Shown here: in pieces, positions 37,911 to 50,888 of the stretch
Layout of the letters: each line of letters starts with the position of its first letter
Numbering within the stretch: the stretch's first letter is position 1
Origin: Phorcus lineatus
Lineage: Eukaryota; Mollusca; Gastropoda; Trochida; Trochidae
Direction: 5' to 3'
NCBI GenBank assembly: GCA_921293015.1
Contig: OV121091.1
Span: 26,706,839-26,770,838 of the forward strand
DNA length: 64,000 nucleotides
Position numbers and translations under genes: made by a program
The notes under the pieces: model-generated
Seen by the model: the letters and a program-made list of their open reading frames with translations, nothing else
Told to the model about the DNA's origin: nothing
Database searches by the model: none

Positions 37911-38165
37911 GTTAACGCGTTCGGCTTTGGATCAAGACGTCCGCCAAGAGCTTGGCGACTTTGTGTGCAGTAGAGAACAGTTCTACACGCAGTCATGTTT
38001 GGGTGCAATCCACTTAATTTCAGCTAGTTCCAGCCGATGCTCGCATGTTTCACCGCAATGCATAGTCACAATGGTGTCGCGGGCTTTCTTCCTGCAATAA
38101 TACCAGCAGCCGCAAAATAAGTGAAATAATCTTGAAAGCGGCGTAAAACACAAACTCACCTCACC
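37911..38165 (+). mobile_element. tRNA-derived SINE, unit 1
   Basis: Starts GTTAACGCGTTCGGCTTTGG, reminiscent of a tRNA-like head, and ends CTCACCTCACC. Same family as 10278-10546. The B-box stretch is deleted (GACGTCCGCCAAGAG). Identical copies are in units 2 and 3. Confidence 0.75.
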
Positions 38166-39354
38166 TTACAATGATGCTAAACATTCTTTCCAATAACACT
38201 GTGTGTCTCTGGAATAACAATGCTGTCTTTCATTTAACAGGACAAACAGTAATTGTTTAGTAACCTTAAATGTACAAATGTTTGTCAGATATCACTTGAA
38301 AGTAATGAAACGTTCTCTTAAAATAAACCTCTGTAGAGTTTTAGCTGGAAGTCGATTCACACGGTATCAAGAGTGTTTAAAAATATGAACAGATCTAAAA
38401 AAAAACAATTATCCGATAAAGTGAAGAAAAAAATCCCCACGAAATGATATAAACATTTCTTGAGTAACATTATTATCTGTTTCAAAGAAAAGACACAGAA
38501 TTTAGTGTTAATACAGGACAAAATTGTATCTTCATCCGCATTTGCTTAATTAGTCTTCATTAAGATATCAGACGTGATTAAGCATCTTATAGATTTGGAA
38601 TCAGACCCTGAACAATATAGCTTTCTATTTTTGAAAATTACAATTCATGGATTTGTTTTTCAGGTTTTCGTAATTTGCACATTAAAAAGCTGCAAAATTT
38701 GAGAATGACTCATCAATGTTTCGCAACACCTAAATTGGAATGGATGTTTTCAAATGTGAAATAAGCAATATCTACATTATAATAGAGCTGGGACGGACAA
38801 CACGGTGGGTTATGAGTTGGATCCGGGCACCTACCGCATTACCCGGACCCGTTTAAATCAAGAGTCAGTGTATGCACCATTAAAGTTTGATAGCATCTAT
38901 ATTGCGTGAAAATTGTTTTTGTCCAAATACATGCAACTGCAGGAAGCCATGCAGATATCGTGCGAACAGTACGACATCGTTTGATAAAAATAGAATAATA
39001 GCCAACGCCGGGACATCCCCTGATTGATTATATTTTCTCATACATTAGCTTGTCAACCTCAGTAATGTACATATTAGTTTTTTCATGTAGCTGTGTATAT
39101 ATTTCAATGTCTCAGGAGAAACCCAATTCATATATGTATTTCTATATGTAAATTGAGTGGAACGTAAATAAAGTATCTGTCTGGTTAAATCAATGAAATA
39201 TTGTAAGCTATCATATTCACTGACCTTAAGCATTTTGCTGTAAATAGAAGACCATCTTAAATCCTCTTACAAATGTTGCGTGGAGAGATGGCCTACAATA
39301 AATATCCGATTGGACGCCTTTTAATTATATGAACCAAATTATGTATGACCCAAA

Positions 39355-39853
39355 TGACCTCGGACCTATCGTTTTGTGTTTACCCAATTGACCTCGGACC
39401 TATCGTTTTGTGTTTACCCAATTGACCTCGGACCTATCGTTTTGTGTTTACCCAATTGACCTCGGACCTATCGTTTTGTGTTTACCCAATTGACCTCGGA
39501 CCTATCGTTTTGTGTTTACCCAATTAATCTCGGACCTATCGTTTTGTGTTTACCCAATTGACCTCGGACCTATCGTTTTGTGTTTACCCAATTGACCTCG
39601 GACCTATCGTTTTGTGTTTACCCAATTGACCTCGGACCTATCGTTTTGTGTTTACCCAATTAACCTCGGACCTATCGTTTTGTGTTTACCCAAATGACCT
39701 CGGACCTATCGTTTTGTGTTTACCCAAATGACCTCGGACCTATCGTTTTGTGTTTACACAATTGACCTAGGACCTATCGTTTTGTGTTTACACAATTGAC
39801 CTCGGACCTATCGTTTTGTGTTTACCCAATTGACCTCGGACCTATCGTTTTGA
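39355..39853 (+). repeat. 34-bp minisatellite, 15 copies (unit 1)
   Basis: Period 34: GACCTCGGACCTATCG, TTTTGTGTTTACCC, AATT. Fifteen copies; variants are CCCAAA for CCCAAT, ACACAA for ACCCAA, TAATCTC and GACCTAGG. The order of variants is the same in the arrays of units 2 and 3. Confidence 0.95.
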
Positions 39854-40019
39854 GATTGGCTAATGAGGTAAATCTGTAAAGATCGCAAACTCTTCATCCA
39901 ATCAGCGGAGCTTATTTGACACGACGATTGGAAATTAATAAGTTCAAAGCGTTTATAAAACAGAAGGTAATGGTTGTGATATGTATTTTAAATTTACAAT
40001 ATAATCTTTCTCCCTGGAC

Positions 40020-40240
40020 CTCGATGCACTTTGCCCATTAGTTTTGAGATTCAAATTGAGAAACAGATAAAAGTTGTTTGGGGCCAGATCTGGACAGTAC
40101 GGATATGTTTAATTTTTTTCAAAGCCACATTGTTGAATAGCAGCCTGTGTAATACGACTCTTGTGCAATGGAACGTTGTCATGAAGAAGCATAACTTCAG
40201 AAGTCAACCTACCGCGCCGCTGCTTCCATCTCGATCGGAT
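40020..40240 (-). pseudogene. Mariner-family transposase remnant (unit 1)
   Basis: The minus strand reads LLHDNVPLHKSRITQAAIQQ then CGFE, a stop region, and YPYCPDLAPNNFYLFLNL. HDN-P-HKSR, CGFE and PDLAP-YLF are landmarks of mariner transposases; the conserved D of HDN is present and an internal stop and frameshift break it. Copies at 42798-43018 and 45591-45811 arose with the tandem unit. Confidence 0.7.
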
Positions 40241-40688
40241 CGGATATGAATAAGCCCTGTTTATGTCTTTAAACGGTCGTCAGATGGCCTATCTCAATAA
40301 TGACATCAACGGCGATATTTTCAGGGTTTATCAATACCCATGTCTATGAACCTTTTTACCTCCCCTCGTATCAAGAAACATTTGAAGAGATTAAGGGTAT
40401 CCTTGAAGATTTACTCACTTGAAGCGATTAACAAAAATGTCTTTGAATGAATTTTTTTTATTGATCATGATAATTACCCTTGTTTTATGTTTATTTGAAT
40501 TTGTATTGAACTCATAGATTGATTATCAAAATTATATCCTCCAGCAATATTCCTCCTGTCCTTTATGTCACATCCAGTTCTTACAAACTTGATACATACA
40601 AGTTATTTGGAAAATGGAAGATATAATTTTGATAGTCAAAATCTAAGTGTTACTGAAAAATTAGAAGTAATAATCCTTAATTTTTGTA

Positions 40689-40943
40689 GTTAACGCGTTC
40701 GGCTTTGGATCAAGACGTCCGCCAAGAGCTTGGCGACTTTGTGTGCAGTAGAGAACAGTTCTACACGCAGTCATGTTTGGGTGCAATCCACTTAATTTCA
40801 GCTAGTTCCAGCCGATGCTCGCATGTTTCACCGCAATGCATAGTCACAATGGTGTCGCGGGCTTTCTTCCTGCAATAATACCAGCAGCCGCAAAATAAGT
40901 GAAATAATCTTGAAAGCGGCGTAAAACACAAACTCACCTCACC
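40689..40943 (+). mobile_element. tRNA-derived SINE, unit 2
   Basis: Copy of 37911-38165 carried by tandem duplication, not an independent insertion. Confidence 0.75.
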
Positions 40944-42132
40944 TTACAATGATGCTAAACATTCTTTCCAATAACACTGTGTGTCTCTGGAATAACAATG
41001 CTGTCTTTCATTTAACAGGACAAACAGTAATTGTTTAGTAACCTTAAATGTACAAATGTTTGTCAGATATCACTTGAAAGTAATGAAACGTTCTCTTAAA
41101 ATAAACCTCTGTAGAGTTTTAGCTGGAAGTCGATTCACACGGTATCAAGAGTGTTTAAAAATATGAACAGATCTAAAAAAAAACAATTATCCGATAAAGT
41201 GAAGAAAAAAATCCCCACGAAATGATATAAACATTTCTTGAGTAACATTATTATCTGTTTCAAAGAAAAGACACAGAATTTAGTGTTAATACAGGACAAA
41301 ATTGTATCTTCATCCGCATTTGCTTAATTAGTCTTCATTAAGATATCAGACGTGATTAAGCATCTTATAGATTTGGAATCAGACCCTGAACAATATAGCT
41401 TTCTATTTTTGAAAATTACAATTCATGGATTTGTTTTTCAGGTTTTCGTAATTTGCACATTAAAAAGCTGCAAAATTTGAGAATGACTCATCAATGTTTC
41501 GCAACACCTAAATTGGAATGGATGTTTTCAAATGTGAAATAAGCAATATCTACATTATAATAGAGCTGGGACGGACAACACGGTGGGTTATGAGTTGGAT
41601 CCGGGCACCTACCGCATTACCCGGACCCGTTTAAATCAAGAGTCAGTGTATGCACCATTAAAGTTTGATAGCATCTATATTGCGTGAAAATTGTTTTTGT
41701 CCAAATACATGCAACTGCAGGAAGCCATGCAGATATCGTGCGAACAGTACGACATCGTTTGATAAAAATAGAATAATAGCCAACGCCGGGACATCCCCTG
41801 ATTGATTATATTTTCTCATACATTAGCTTGTCAACCTCAGTAATGTACATATTAGTTTTTTCATGTAGCTGTGTATATATTTCAATGTCTCAGGAGAAAC
41901 CCAATTCATATATGTATTTCTATATGTAAATTGAGTGGAACGTAAATAAAGTATCTGTCTGGTTAAATCAATGAAATATTGTAAGCTATCATATTCACTG
42001 ACCTTAAGCATTTTGCTGTAAATAGAAGACCATCTTAAATCCTCTTACAAATGTTGCGTGGAGAGATGGCCTACAATAAATATCCGATTGGACGCCTTTT
42101 AATTATATGAACCAAATTATGTATGACCCAAA

Positions 42133-42631
42133 TGACCTCGGACCTATCGTTTTGTGTTTACCCAATTGACCTCGGACCTATCGTTTTGTGTTTACCCAAT
42201 TGACCTCGGACCTATCGTTTTGTGTTTACCCAATTGACCTCGGACCTATCGTTTTGTGTTTACCCAATTGACCTCGGACCTATCGTTTTGTGTTTACCCA
42301 ATTAATCTCGGACCTATCGTTTTGTGTTTACCCAATTGACCTCGGACCTATCGTTTTGTGTTTACCCAATTGACCTCGGACCTATCGTTTTGTGTTTACC
42401 CAATTGACCTCGGACCTATCGTTTTGTGTTTACCCAATTAACCTCGGACCTATCGTTTTGTGTTTACCCAAATGACCTCGGACCTATCGTTTTGTGTTTA
42501 CCCAAATGACCTCGGACCTATCGTTTTGTGTTTACACAATTGACCTAGGACCTATCGTTTTGTGTTTACACAATTGACCTCGGACCTATCGTTTTGTGTT
42601 TACCCAATTGACCTCGGACCTATCGTTTTGA
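42133..42631 (+). repeat. 34-bp minisatellite, 15 copies (unit 2)
   Basis: Same repeat and variant order as 39355-39853. Confidence 0.95.
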
Positions 42632-42797
42632 GATTGGCTAATGAGGTAAATCTGTAAAGATCGCAAACTCTTCATCCAATCAGCGGAGCTTATTTGACAC
42701 GACGATTGGAAATTAATAAGTTCAAAGCGTTTATAAAACAGAAGGTAATGGTTGTGATATGTATTTTAAATTTACAATATAATCTTTCTCCCTGGAC

Positions 42798-43018
42798 CTC
42801 GATGCACTTTGCCCATTAGTTTTGAGATTCAAATTGAGAAACAGATAAAAGTTGTTTGGGGCCAGATCTGGACAGTACGGATATGTTTAATTTTTTTCAA
42901 AGCCACATTGTTGAATAGCAGCCTGTGTAATACGACTCTTGTGCAATGGAACGTTGTCATGAAGAAGCATAACTTCAGAAGTCAACCTACCGCGCCGCTG
43001 CTTCCATCTCGATCGGAT
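42798..43018 (-). pseudogene. Mariner-family transposase remnant (unit 2)
   Basis: Tandem copy of the remnant at 40020-40240, with the same internal stop. Confidence 0.7.
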
Positions 43019-43481
43019 CGGATATGAATAAGCCCTTGACCATTTAGGTCTGTTTATGTCTTTAAACGGTCGTCAGATGGCCTATCTCAATAATGACATC
43101 AACGGCGATATTTTCAGGGTTTATCAATACCCATGTCTATGAACCTTTTTACCTCCCCTCGTATCAAGAAACATTTGAAGAGATTAAGGGTATCCTTGAA
43201 GATTTACTCACTTGAAGCGATTAACAAAAATGTCTTTGAATGAATTTTTTTTATTGATCATGATAATTACCCTTGTTTTATGTTTATTTGAATTTGTATT
43301 GAACTCATAGATTGATTATCAAAATTATATCCTCCAGCAATATTCCTCCTGTCCTTTATGTCACATCCAGTTCTTACAAACTTGATACATACAAGTTATT
43401 TGGAAAATGGAAGATATAATTTTGATAGTCAAAATCTAAGTGTTACTGAAAAATTAGAAGTAATAATCCTTAATTTTTGTA

Positions 43482-43736
43482 GTTAACGCGTTCGGCTTTG
43501 GATCAAGACGTCCGCCAAGAGCTTGGCGACTTTGTGTGCAGTAGAGAACAGTTCTACACGCAGTCATGTTTGGGTGCAATCCACTTAATTTCAGCTAGTT
43601 CCAGCCGATGCTCGCATGTTTCACCGCAATGCATAGTCACAATGGTGTCGCGGGCTTTCTTCCTGCAATAATACCAGCAGCCGCAAAATAAGTGAAATAA
43701 TCTTGAAAGCGGCGTAAAACACAAACTCACCTCACC
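43482..43736 (+). mobile_element. tRNA-derived SINE, unit 3
   Basis: Tandem copy of 37911-38165. Confidence 0.75.
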
Positions 43737-44925
43737 TTACAATGATGCTAAACATTCTTTCCAATAACACTGTGTGTCTCTGGAATAACAATGCTGTCTT
43801 TCATTTAACAGGACAAACAGTAATTGTTTAGTAACCTTAAATGTACAAATGTTTGTCAGATATCACTTGAAAGTAATGAAACGTTCTCTTAAAATAAACC
43901 TCTGTAGAGTTTTAGCTGGAAGTCGATTCACACGGTATCAAGAGTGTTTAAAAATATGAACAGATCTAAAAAAAAACAATTATCCGATAAAGTGAAGAAA
44001 AAAATCCCCACGAAATGATATAAACATTTCTTGAGTAACATTATTATCTGTTTCAAAGAAAAGACACAGAATTTAGTGTTAATACAGGACAAAATTGTAT
44101 CTTCATCCGCATTTGCTTAATTAGTCTTCATTAAGATATCAGACGTGATTAAGCATTTTATAGATTTGGAATCAGACCCTGAACAATATAGCTTTCTATT
44201 TTTGAAAATTACAATTCATGGATTTGTTTTTCAGGTTTTCGTAATTTGCACATTAAAAAGCTGCAAAATTTGAGAATGACTCATCAATGTTTCGCAACAC
44301 CTAAATTGGAATGGATGTTTTCAAATGTGAAATAAGCAATATCTACATTATAATAGAGCTGGGACGGACAACACGGTGGGTTATGAGTTGGATCCGGGCA
44401 CCTACCGCATTACCCGGACCCGTTTAAATCAAGAGTCAGTGTATGCACCATTAAAGTTTGATAGCATCTATATTGCGTGAAAATTGTTTTTGTCCAAATA
44501 CATGCAACTGCAGGAAGCCATGCAGATATCGTGCGAACAGTACGACATCGTTTGATAAAAATAGAATAATAGCCAACGCCGGGACATCCCCTGATTGATT
44601 ATATTTTCTCATACATTAGCTTGTCAACCTCAGTAATGTACATATTAGTTTTTTCATGTAGCTGTGTATATATTTCAATGTCTCAGGAGAAACCCAATTC
44701 ATATATGTATTTCTATATGTAAATTGAGTGGAACGTAAATAAAGTATCTGTCTGGTTAAATCAATGAAATATTGTAAGCTATCATATTCACTGACCTTAA
44801 GCATTTTGCTGTAAATAGAAGACCATCTTAAATCCTCTTACAAATGTTGCGTGGAGAGATGGCCTACAATAAATATCCGATTGGACGCCTTTTAATTATA
44901 TGAACCAAATTATGTATGACCCAAA

Positions 44926-45424
44926 TGACCTCGGACCTATCGTTTTGTGTTTACCCAATTGACCTCGGACCTATCGTTTTGTGTTTACCCAATTGACCTC
45001 GGACCTATCGTTTTGTGTTTACCCAATTGACCTCGGACCTATCGTTTTGTGTTTACCCAATTGACCTCGGACCTATCGTTTTGTGTTTACCCAATTAATC
45101 TCGGACCTATCGTTTTGTGTTTACCCAATTGACCTCGGACCTATCGTTTTGTGTTTACCCAATTGACCTCGGACCTATCGTTTTGTGTTTACCCAATTGA
45201 CCTCGGACCTATCGTTTTGTGTTTACCCAATTAACCTCGGACCTATCGTTTTGTGTTTACCCAAATGACCTCGGACCTATCGTTTTGTGTTTACCCAAAT
45301 GACCTCGGACCTATCGTTTTGTGTTTACACAATTGACCTAGGACCTATCGTTTTGTGTTTACACAATTGACCTCGGACCTATCGTTTTGTGTTTACCCAA
45401 TTGACCTCGGACCTATCGTTTTGA
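44926..45424 (+). repeat. 34-bp minisatellite, 15 copies (unit 3)
   Basis: Same repeat and variant order as 39355-39853. Confidence 0.95.
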
Positions 45425-45590
45425 GATTGGCTAATGAGGTAAATCTGTAAAGATCGCAAACTCTTCATCCAATCAGCGGAGCTTATTTGACACGACGATT
45501 GGAAATTAATAAGTTCAAAGCGTTTATAAAACAGAAGGTAATGGTTGTGATATGTATTTTAAATTTACAATATAATCTTTCTCCCTGGAC

Positions 45591-45811
45591 CTCGATGCAC
45601 TTTGCCCATTAGTTTTGAGATTCAAATTGAGAAACAGATAAAAGTTGTTTGGGGCCAGATCTGGACAGTACGGATATGTTTAATTTTTTTCAAAGCCACA
45701 TTGTTGAATAGCAGCCTGTGTAATACGACTCTTGTGCAATGGAACGTTGTCATGAAGAAGCATAACTTCAGAAGTCAACCTACCGCGCCGCTGCTTCCAT
45801 CTCGATCGGAT
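45591..45811 (-). pseudogene. Mariner-family transposase remnant (unit 3)
   Basis: Tandem copy of the remnant at 40020-40240. Confidence 0.7.
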
Positions 45812-46067
45812 CGGATATGAATAAGCCCTTGACCATTTAGGTCTGTTTATGTCTTTAAACGGTCGTCAGATGGCCTATCTCAATAATGACATCAACGGCG
45901 ATATTTTCAGGGTTTATCAATACCCATGTCTATGAACCTTTTTACCTCCCCTCGTATCAAGAAACATTTGAAGAGATTAAGGGTATCCTTGAAGATTTAC
46001 TCACTTGAAGCGATTAACAAAAATGTCTTTGAATGAATTTTTTTTATTGATCATGATAATTACCCTT

Positions 46068-47500
46068 TACTAATTAACAATCTAATTACTCACTTTAGCC
46101 AAGCAGATGGCTAAATTACAAATGTATCACAAATCGAATGATTTTTATAATTAACATAATACCCGTACTTAAGTCATGCTCTCCCCTAATGAATTGGTCC
46201 AGAAATATTTATGTTCCTAAATTACCCTTAAACATTCAAATCATAGTTATGTCATCTTGTTATAATCTTTACCATTTTAATTTGTTTGGTTAGCTGAACC
46301 AAAATGCTATGTCACAAGTGTTTGATGTTTATACGGGATCAAAACCATAAACTATTGGAAGATGAATGGTATTGCAGTTGTTACGCAAGCTTGTCAGAAG
46401 CAAGAATTATTCTGCACAATCTCCTTAAAATGAAACCTCAAATGCTCCACTACCGTAAGCGTATAGATCTCACTAGGCTCCGTTCCGCGAGCCGTCAGGT
46501 TTGTCTGTGACACAATTTAGGTCAACCAATCAGCGAGTTCGCCTCGTGTTCTTGGATGCAGGCGAAATCTATTATGCTTGTACGTCAATGCTCTTCAGCA
46601 CTCGGGAAAACTAAACTTTCCGAATGTCGAGCTGCCTACAAAGCCCTATGAACGTATTGTACGTTGCTTTAAATTTACCCTTTCTCGGTTTGTTTGTCAA
46701 AAGGTCAAATTGCAAGCTTTACAATTATGTTTCGTAAAGCAATCTCTGCACACCTCATCACAATTTTTTAATAGACAGGGTCAATCCAAAATGCGTTTTC
46801 TTAATTTTTTCTCGATATAAAAGAAATTACCATAAATTGTGACATTTTGATACAAGAAGAACACCAAAAAAACCCAACATATACCAATAAAATGTTTCTT
46901 GTTAATTATATATCAGTCATATTCGATGACCACCAATGAGACTGACCCTTGATCTATCAAAGACTGATATACTTTAATCGATTCTGTAAATTTTTTACTG
47001 AATTAAAGGACATATGCAAATACTTAAACTTGTTCTTTGTAAGTTTGAGAGATAATACAAAGTTTTTACTTTTACTTCAATGTTTAAATATATTTGTAAT
47101 CTACTTTAAAAGCGTCCATAGACGCGCATTGTGATTGCTTGAAGTTATCTGCATCAAGCAAATGCGATTAAGGTCAATGTGGAGGCAAAGGTGAACCTGA
47201 TGGCTTAAGTAACTGAGATCTATAATCTGCGTAACGTAGTGAGCAATATTAGATTTTACCTTAATGAGATTGTGTTTGACTCGTACCAGCGGTTTGATAT
47301 AAAAAAAACACATTCAGTGTACCTTACACTCACAATAATCAGAATATCTCTTCTCATATGATCATAAATCAACTTTAAAATGCTATATTATATACCCAAG
47401 GTTGTAAGCATCGCAATCAAGATAGGCGACATCTACTCTGTAGCTGCACAACATCTTGACAGGTCGGGTTGCTTCTGGGTTCTAGTGGTTTGCGGGTCGA
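46068..47500. other. Spacer without recognised gene
   Basis: AT-rich, with short open frames on both strands (for example 46304-46510 and 46578-46820 on plus) that match nothing I know and lack signal peptides or domain motifs. No splice-linked coding exons found. Confidence 0.4.
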
Positions 47501-49539
47501 ATCTTTTAAGAAATGGATATCGATAATGAACAGGACACTAAAAGGGAGGAAATTGGCCTAAAAGAACAGAGATATGTACAATGTCAACTTCGCATATTTC
47601 TGATATTAAATATATAAACAGTTAATCTATATGAAGAGACGCATAACCGGTCAACCTTTAATTAAACAACTCGCACTGATATTATTTGATACCGTAGGCG
47701 AACTTGTTGAGATTCTTAATATGTCGCAAATAACGTAAAAAAAACAAAGGGATACGTATTTAAAAAAAATCTTTATTAACATAGTCAACGATCCTGCTTT
47801 AAAAACACGATAGTTCTTTTTTCGTATTTAGATGACATTCTACACATGAATTTAAACAATGGAAGCGTTCATTGATTAATCTGTTAAAACGGAATGAAAA
47901 ACGACGAAGAAGTACAGCTTGTAGGTGTGTGGGCTTTAATAACGATGGTGACGAATCACTGACGTTATATTATCCTTTGCGGTTTCCTCTTCAGTGGAAA
48001 AGCGACGAACCTGGAAACGAATACCATGATGATGCTATGAAAAAATATTATTTCTAATTAGGTTAATAAATGCTGTATTTTTTTATATTGACAAGGAGTT
48101 TGATAAAAATTATGAGATATTAACATCCGTCATAGTTATCCATGAAACCATCTGTCTGTCTATTATCTATGAAAAATATCATCCGGATATTAGGTCATTT
48201 TTTGTATTATTTTGTATTTACTATGAAAGCGAAAAATTAATGATAAAATTTTACAAGCGTAAATATAACTTTCTATCTTATAATTATCTAAAGGCACTGA
48301 GATAAAAAAAAAACCCTTCAATTTTGTGGTAGTTGGTAATACAACCTGTTTATGATTAAATTTTAAAGTGAATGTATGTGAATCAAGTTAAGCTAGCACA
48401 AAGTTCGTAATACATATTTTCATAAACCTTAATGTTGCTATTGCAGAAATAAAATCGAAAATGCTTACTCAACAGAGGTAAAGGAAAAGAGTGGAAACCA
48501 GACTGAGAATGAAGATGGGACAGAGGGGTCGGTGTTTGACAGTCTCACCACCCGAGGTCGTGGTCATCACTTTTCTTGTTGTTCTCCTGAGAAGGAAAAA
48601 AAGTATATGCCGGAAACAATCCTAAATACAATTTGTAAACATCTTTACTCATATTTATTCTTGTGCTGGTTAAGTCCACGTAACCACTGACTAATATATA
48701 TAAACCAGAACATCAAAATACTTCAAATACCTGACGTGGCTTACAATATTTATGATGCGAAAAGATTATGACAGCATGGTGTCACAACGTCATACTTTTG
48801 ATATAAAACAACGTCTCGATTAATAAAATCATGTCTAATTAAGGATCGCCTCATTTGATCTCTGTAATCGTTTTCTACATGCCATTAACAATCATGCTTG
48901 TCATTGTAAGTGTTATACCTCTTATAGTTGAGTATTGGGAATGACATGTTTTACCTTGTATAATGATTTGTTTTATTTTAAAAAAATTAGAATAATACAG
49001 TCGGTGTTTCAACACATAAATTGCATATGTCATAATTAGATTATCATTAATGCCTTCTAATACAGACCTTTTTATTTCACATCATAAAAGAACTTATCAA
49101 ACAAGGTCATATAAAATCATAGCTATAGAACGAGCTCAAATGCACTCAAAACGGTGTGGTCAGAATTTATAATTGCAACATTGGTTACATTTTAAGTTCA
49201 CTCCATTGCAAACCCACACATATATATAGGGATATATAAATGTTCTACATAAAATGTCCGAAGAAAATTTGAGTGCTTTGATAACCAGAACACATACATT
49301 GTAATCTCACGTGCAAAAGACACGTCCCAAAAATATTGTAATAGGTAATTTTCTTGATGACCGTAAACATAACTCAGTGTCAGGAACAGGTCGCCGGATC
49401 ACTCAGTTTGATTACATGACAAAAAAACCAACATGGGATGCATGTGCTTTTTGAGAAAAATGACTTAAATCAGTACAGAAAAATACTGGTATCATCGTGG
49501 GGTATAAAGCAGGCACCAAAATGTTCTTGGGCATCGGTT

Positions 49540-50135
49540 ACATCAGTTTGACAACATTGGAGCCGAGTTCTTTTCATCGATGAGGCAGGTTCCAGCTAAA
49601 CAAGCTCGGCGGCTGGAGACGTATCCATAGGGGGCGGGATGAGAGAATGGCACGTTGTTGCGTCGCAGAAGTTGAGCCTTATGGAGGCGGAAGTGTTATG
49701 ATGAGGGGAGGGATTTATGGGGACAGCAAGACGGATCTGGTAACCACTATGTGTAAACTGGCAGCACCACTGTATAGGGATGATGTTCTAAACCCCGTCA
49801 TTGTTTCTTTCCTCCGTCAACAACGATGTCTATTGACAACGGCACGCCCTACACTGCTGTCAGTACTAGGACATTCTCAACACGAGCAATGTGCCCCTGG
49901 CCAGCATGGTCACTGAAAATGTACCCGATAGAGCATCTATGGGACTACTTCGAGGGCCGCATTCGACAACGTCAACAGCCTCCATTGACTGTACAGGACT
50001 GGAGTCGTGCTTTCCAGGAAGAATGGCGCCAGATCCCTATTCACGTGAGTAGGCGACTCATACAAACTCTTCCGACGGCGTGTTGCATAACTTGTTCCAT
50101 CACGAGGGGGCCACACCCAATAGGAGAACGTTCTA
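49540..50135 (+). pseudogene. Decayed Tc1-like transposase
   Basis: Fragments in shifting frames keep the order of a Tc1 transposase: LFIDEAGSS (49570s), GGGSVMMRGGIYGD (49690s), DNGTPYTA (49836, counterpart of DNA-PHTA), WPAWSLKMYPIEHLWDYF (49900s, counterpart of SPDLNPIEHLWD), EEWRQIP and a final G-HP. At least one frameshift and several stops. Sits inside D3 and is absent from D1. Confidence 0.75.
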
Positions 50136-50367
50136 ATGATCCATCAGTGTGATCCATGTTGTGAAATGTGATCGAATACCGAACAATACACCCCTAGTAA
50201 ACGAATCTTTATACGGTCCAAAAGTGCATTTGTGTTATTCGAATTCTTTCAATATGATAAGCAAACAGCATGTTAATCATATTCAATGTTGGAATTTACA
50301 AGTTACCATGATGTTTCTTTTGCACCTGAGTTTAGTTCCTGATTCAGGCATTCTCTCCTAAAAGAGG

Positions 50368-50768
50368 TAGCTCCGTCATAATTGAATTTACTAACCTCTG
50401 TACTTATACGAACTCTTCAAAACCGGGCTTCCAGCAGGTTCCGCAATCCCCATAATATTGCAACGAATCCTATCTTGCTATATTTCAGCCAATTTAACAC
50501 CGCATGCATGGAGAACATATTTGTTGTCAGTGAAAAGGCAACTGTCTTCTGTATACAGACGGCCCATAGTGCAAAGTACATATTCGAATAAAGTTTAGTT
50601 TTTCCAAAGCATTGGGAAATATTTTAGGCTTTCGAATGATAATTGTTGAAGCAGCGTCGCTGATTGCACGAAAAACAAAAATTGCATCCAATCAGGCTTC
50701 TACATTTCTAGACCGAGAAACGCTCCAATTATGACAGAGGTAAGTATAGGAATTTATGACTAAGCTAC
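50368..50768. mobile_element. Inverted-repeat element, copy in D3
   Basis: The left end reads GTAGCTCCGTCATAATTG then ACCTCTG; the right end, inverted, reads GTAGCTTAGTCATAAATTCC and ACCTCTGTCATAATTGGAGC. About 400 bp, no coding capacity. Related sequence lies at 30425-30787 and about 26056-26200. Confidence 0.5.
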
Positions 50769-50888
50769 TCCGTGTTGAGAAAATGGGGTCACCAATGGAT
50801 TACTCAGTGTTAACTAACGTGGATGATCTACCTAAGGCAATAAAACCGGATGGTACATATATTTAGGGTGCTGTTTAAAGAAGTGTTC

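Larger units (their letters stand above)
37701..46067. repeat. Three tandem copies of a 2.78-2.80 kb unit
   Basis: Units are 37701-40478 (2778 bp), 40479-43271 (2793) and 43272-46067. They are near-identical: units 2 and 3 carry an extra 15 bp (TGACCATTTAGGTCT at about 43036 and 45829) absent from unit 1, unit 3 has a C-to-T change at about 44157, and unit 1 differs at its start (ATCTTTCAGC versus ATCCTCCAGC). Each holds, in order, a SINE, AT-rich sequence with a match to 28150 and 32940, a 34-bp minisatellite and a mariner remnant. Open frames inside are byproducts. Confidence 0.95.

Noticed and set aside
39045..39233. 62-codon minus frame repeated three times in the 2.8 kb units
   Set aside because: Repetition is due to tandem duplication, not selection; no motif.
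40031..40249. 72-codon plus frame repeated three times
   Set aside because: It is the antisense of the mariner remnant on the minus strand.
37701..46067. CRISPR-like array of regularly spaced repeats
   Set aside because: The 34-bp units are contiguous without unique spacers and lie in an animal genome.
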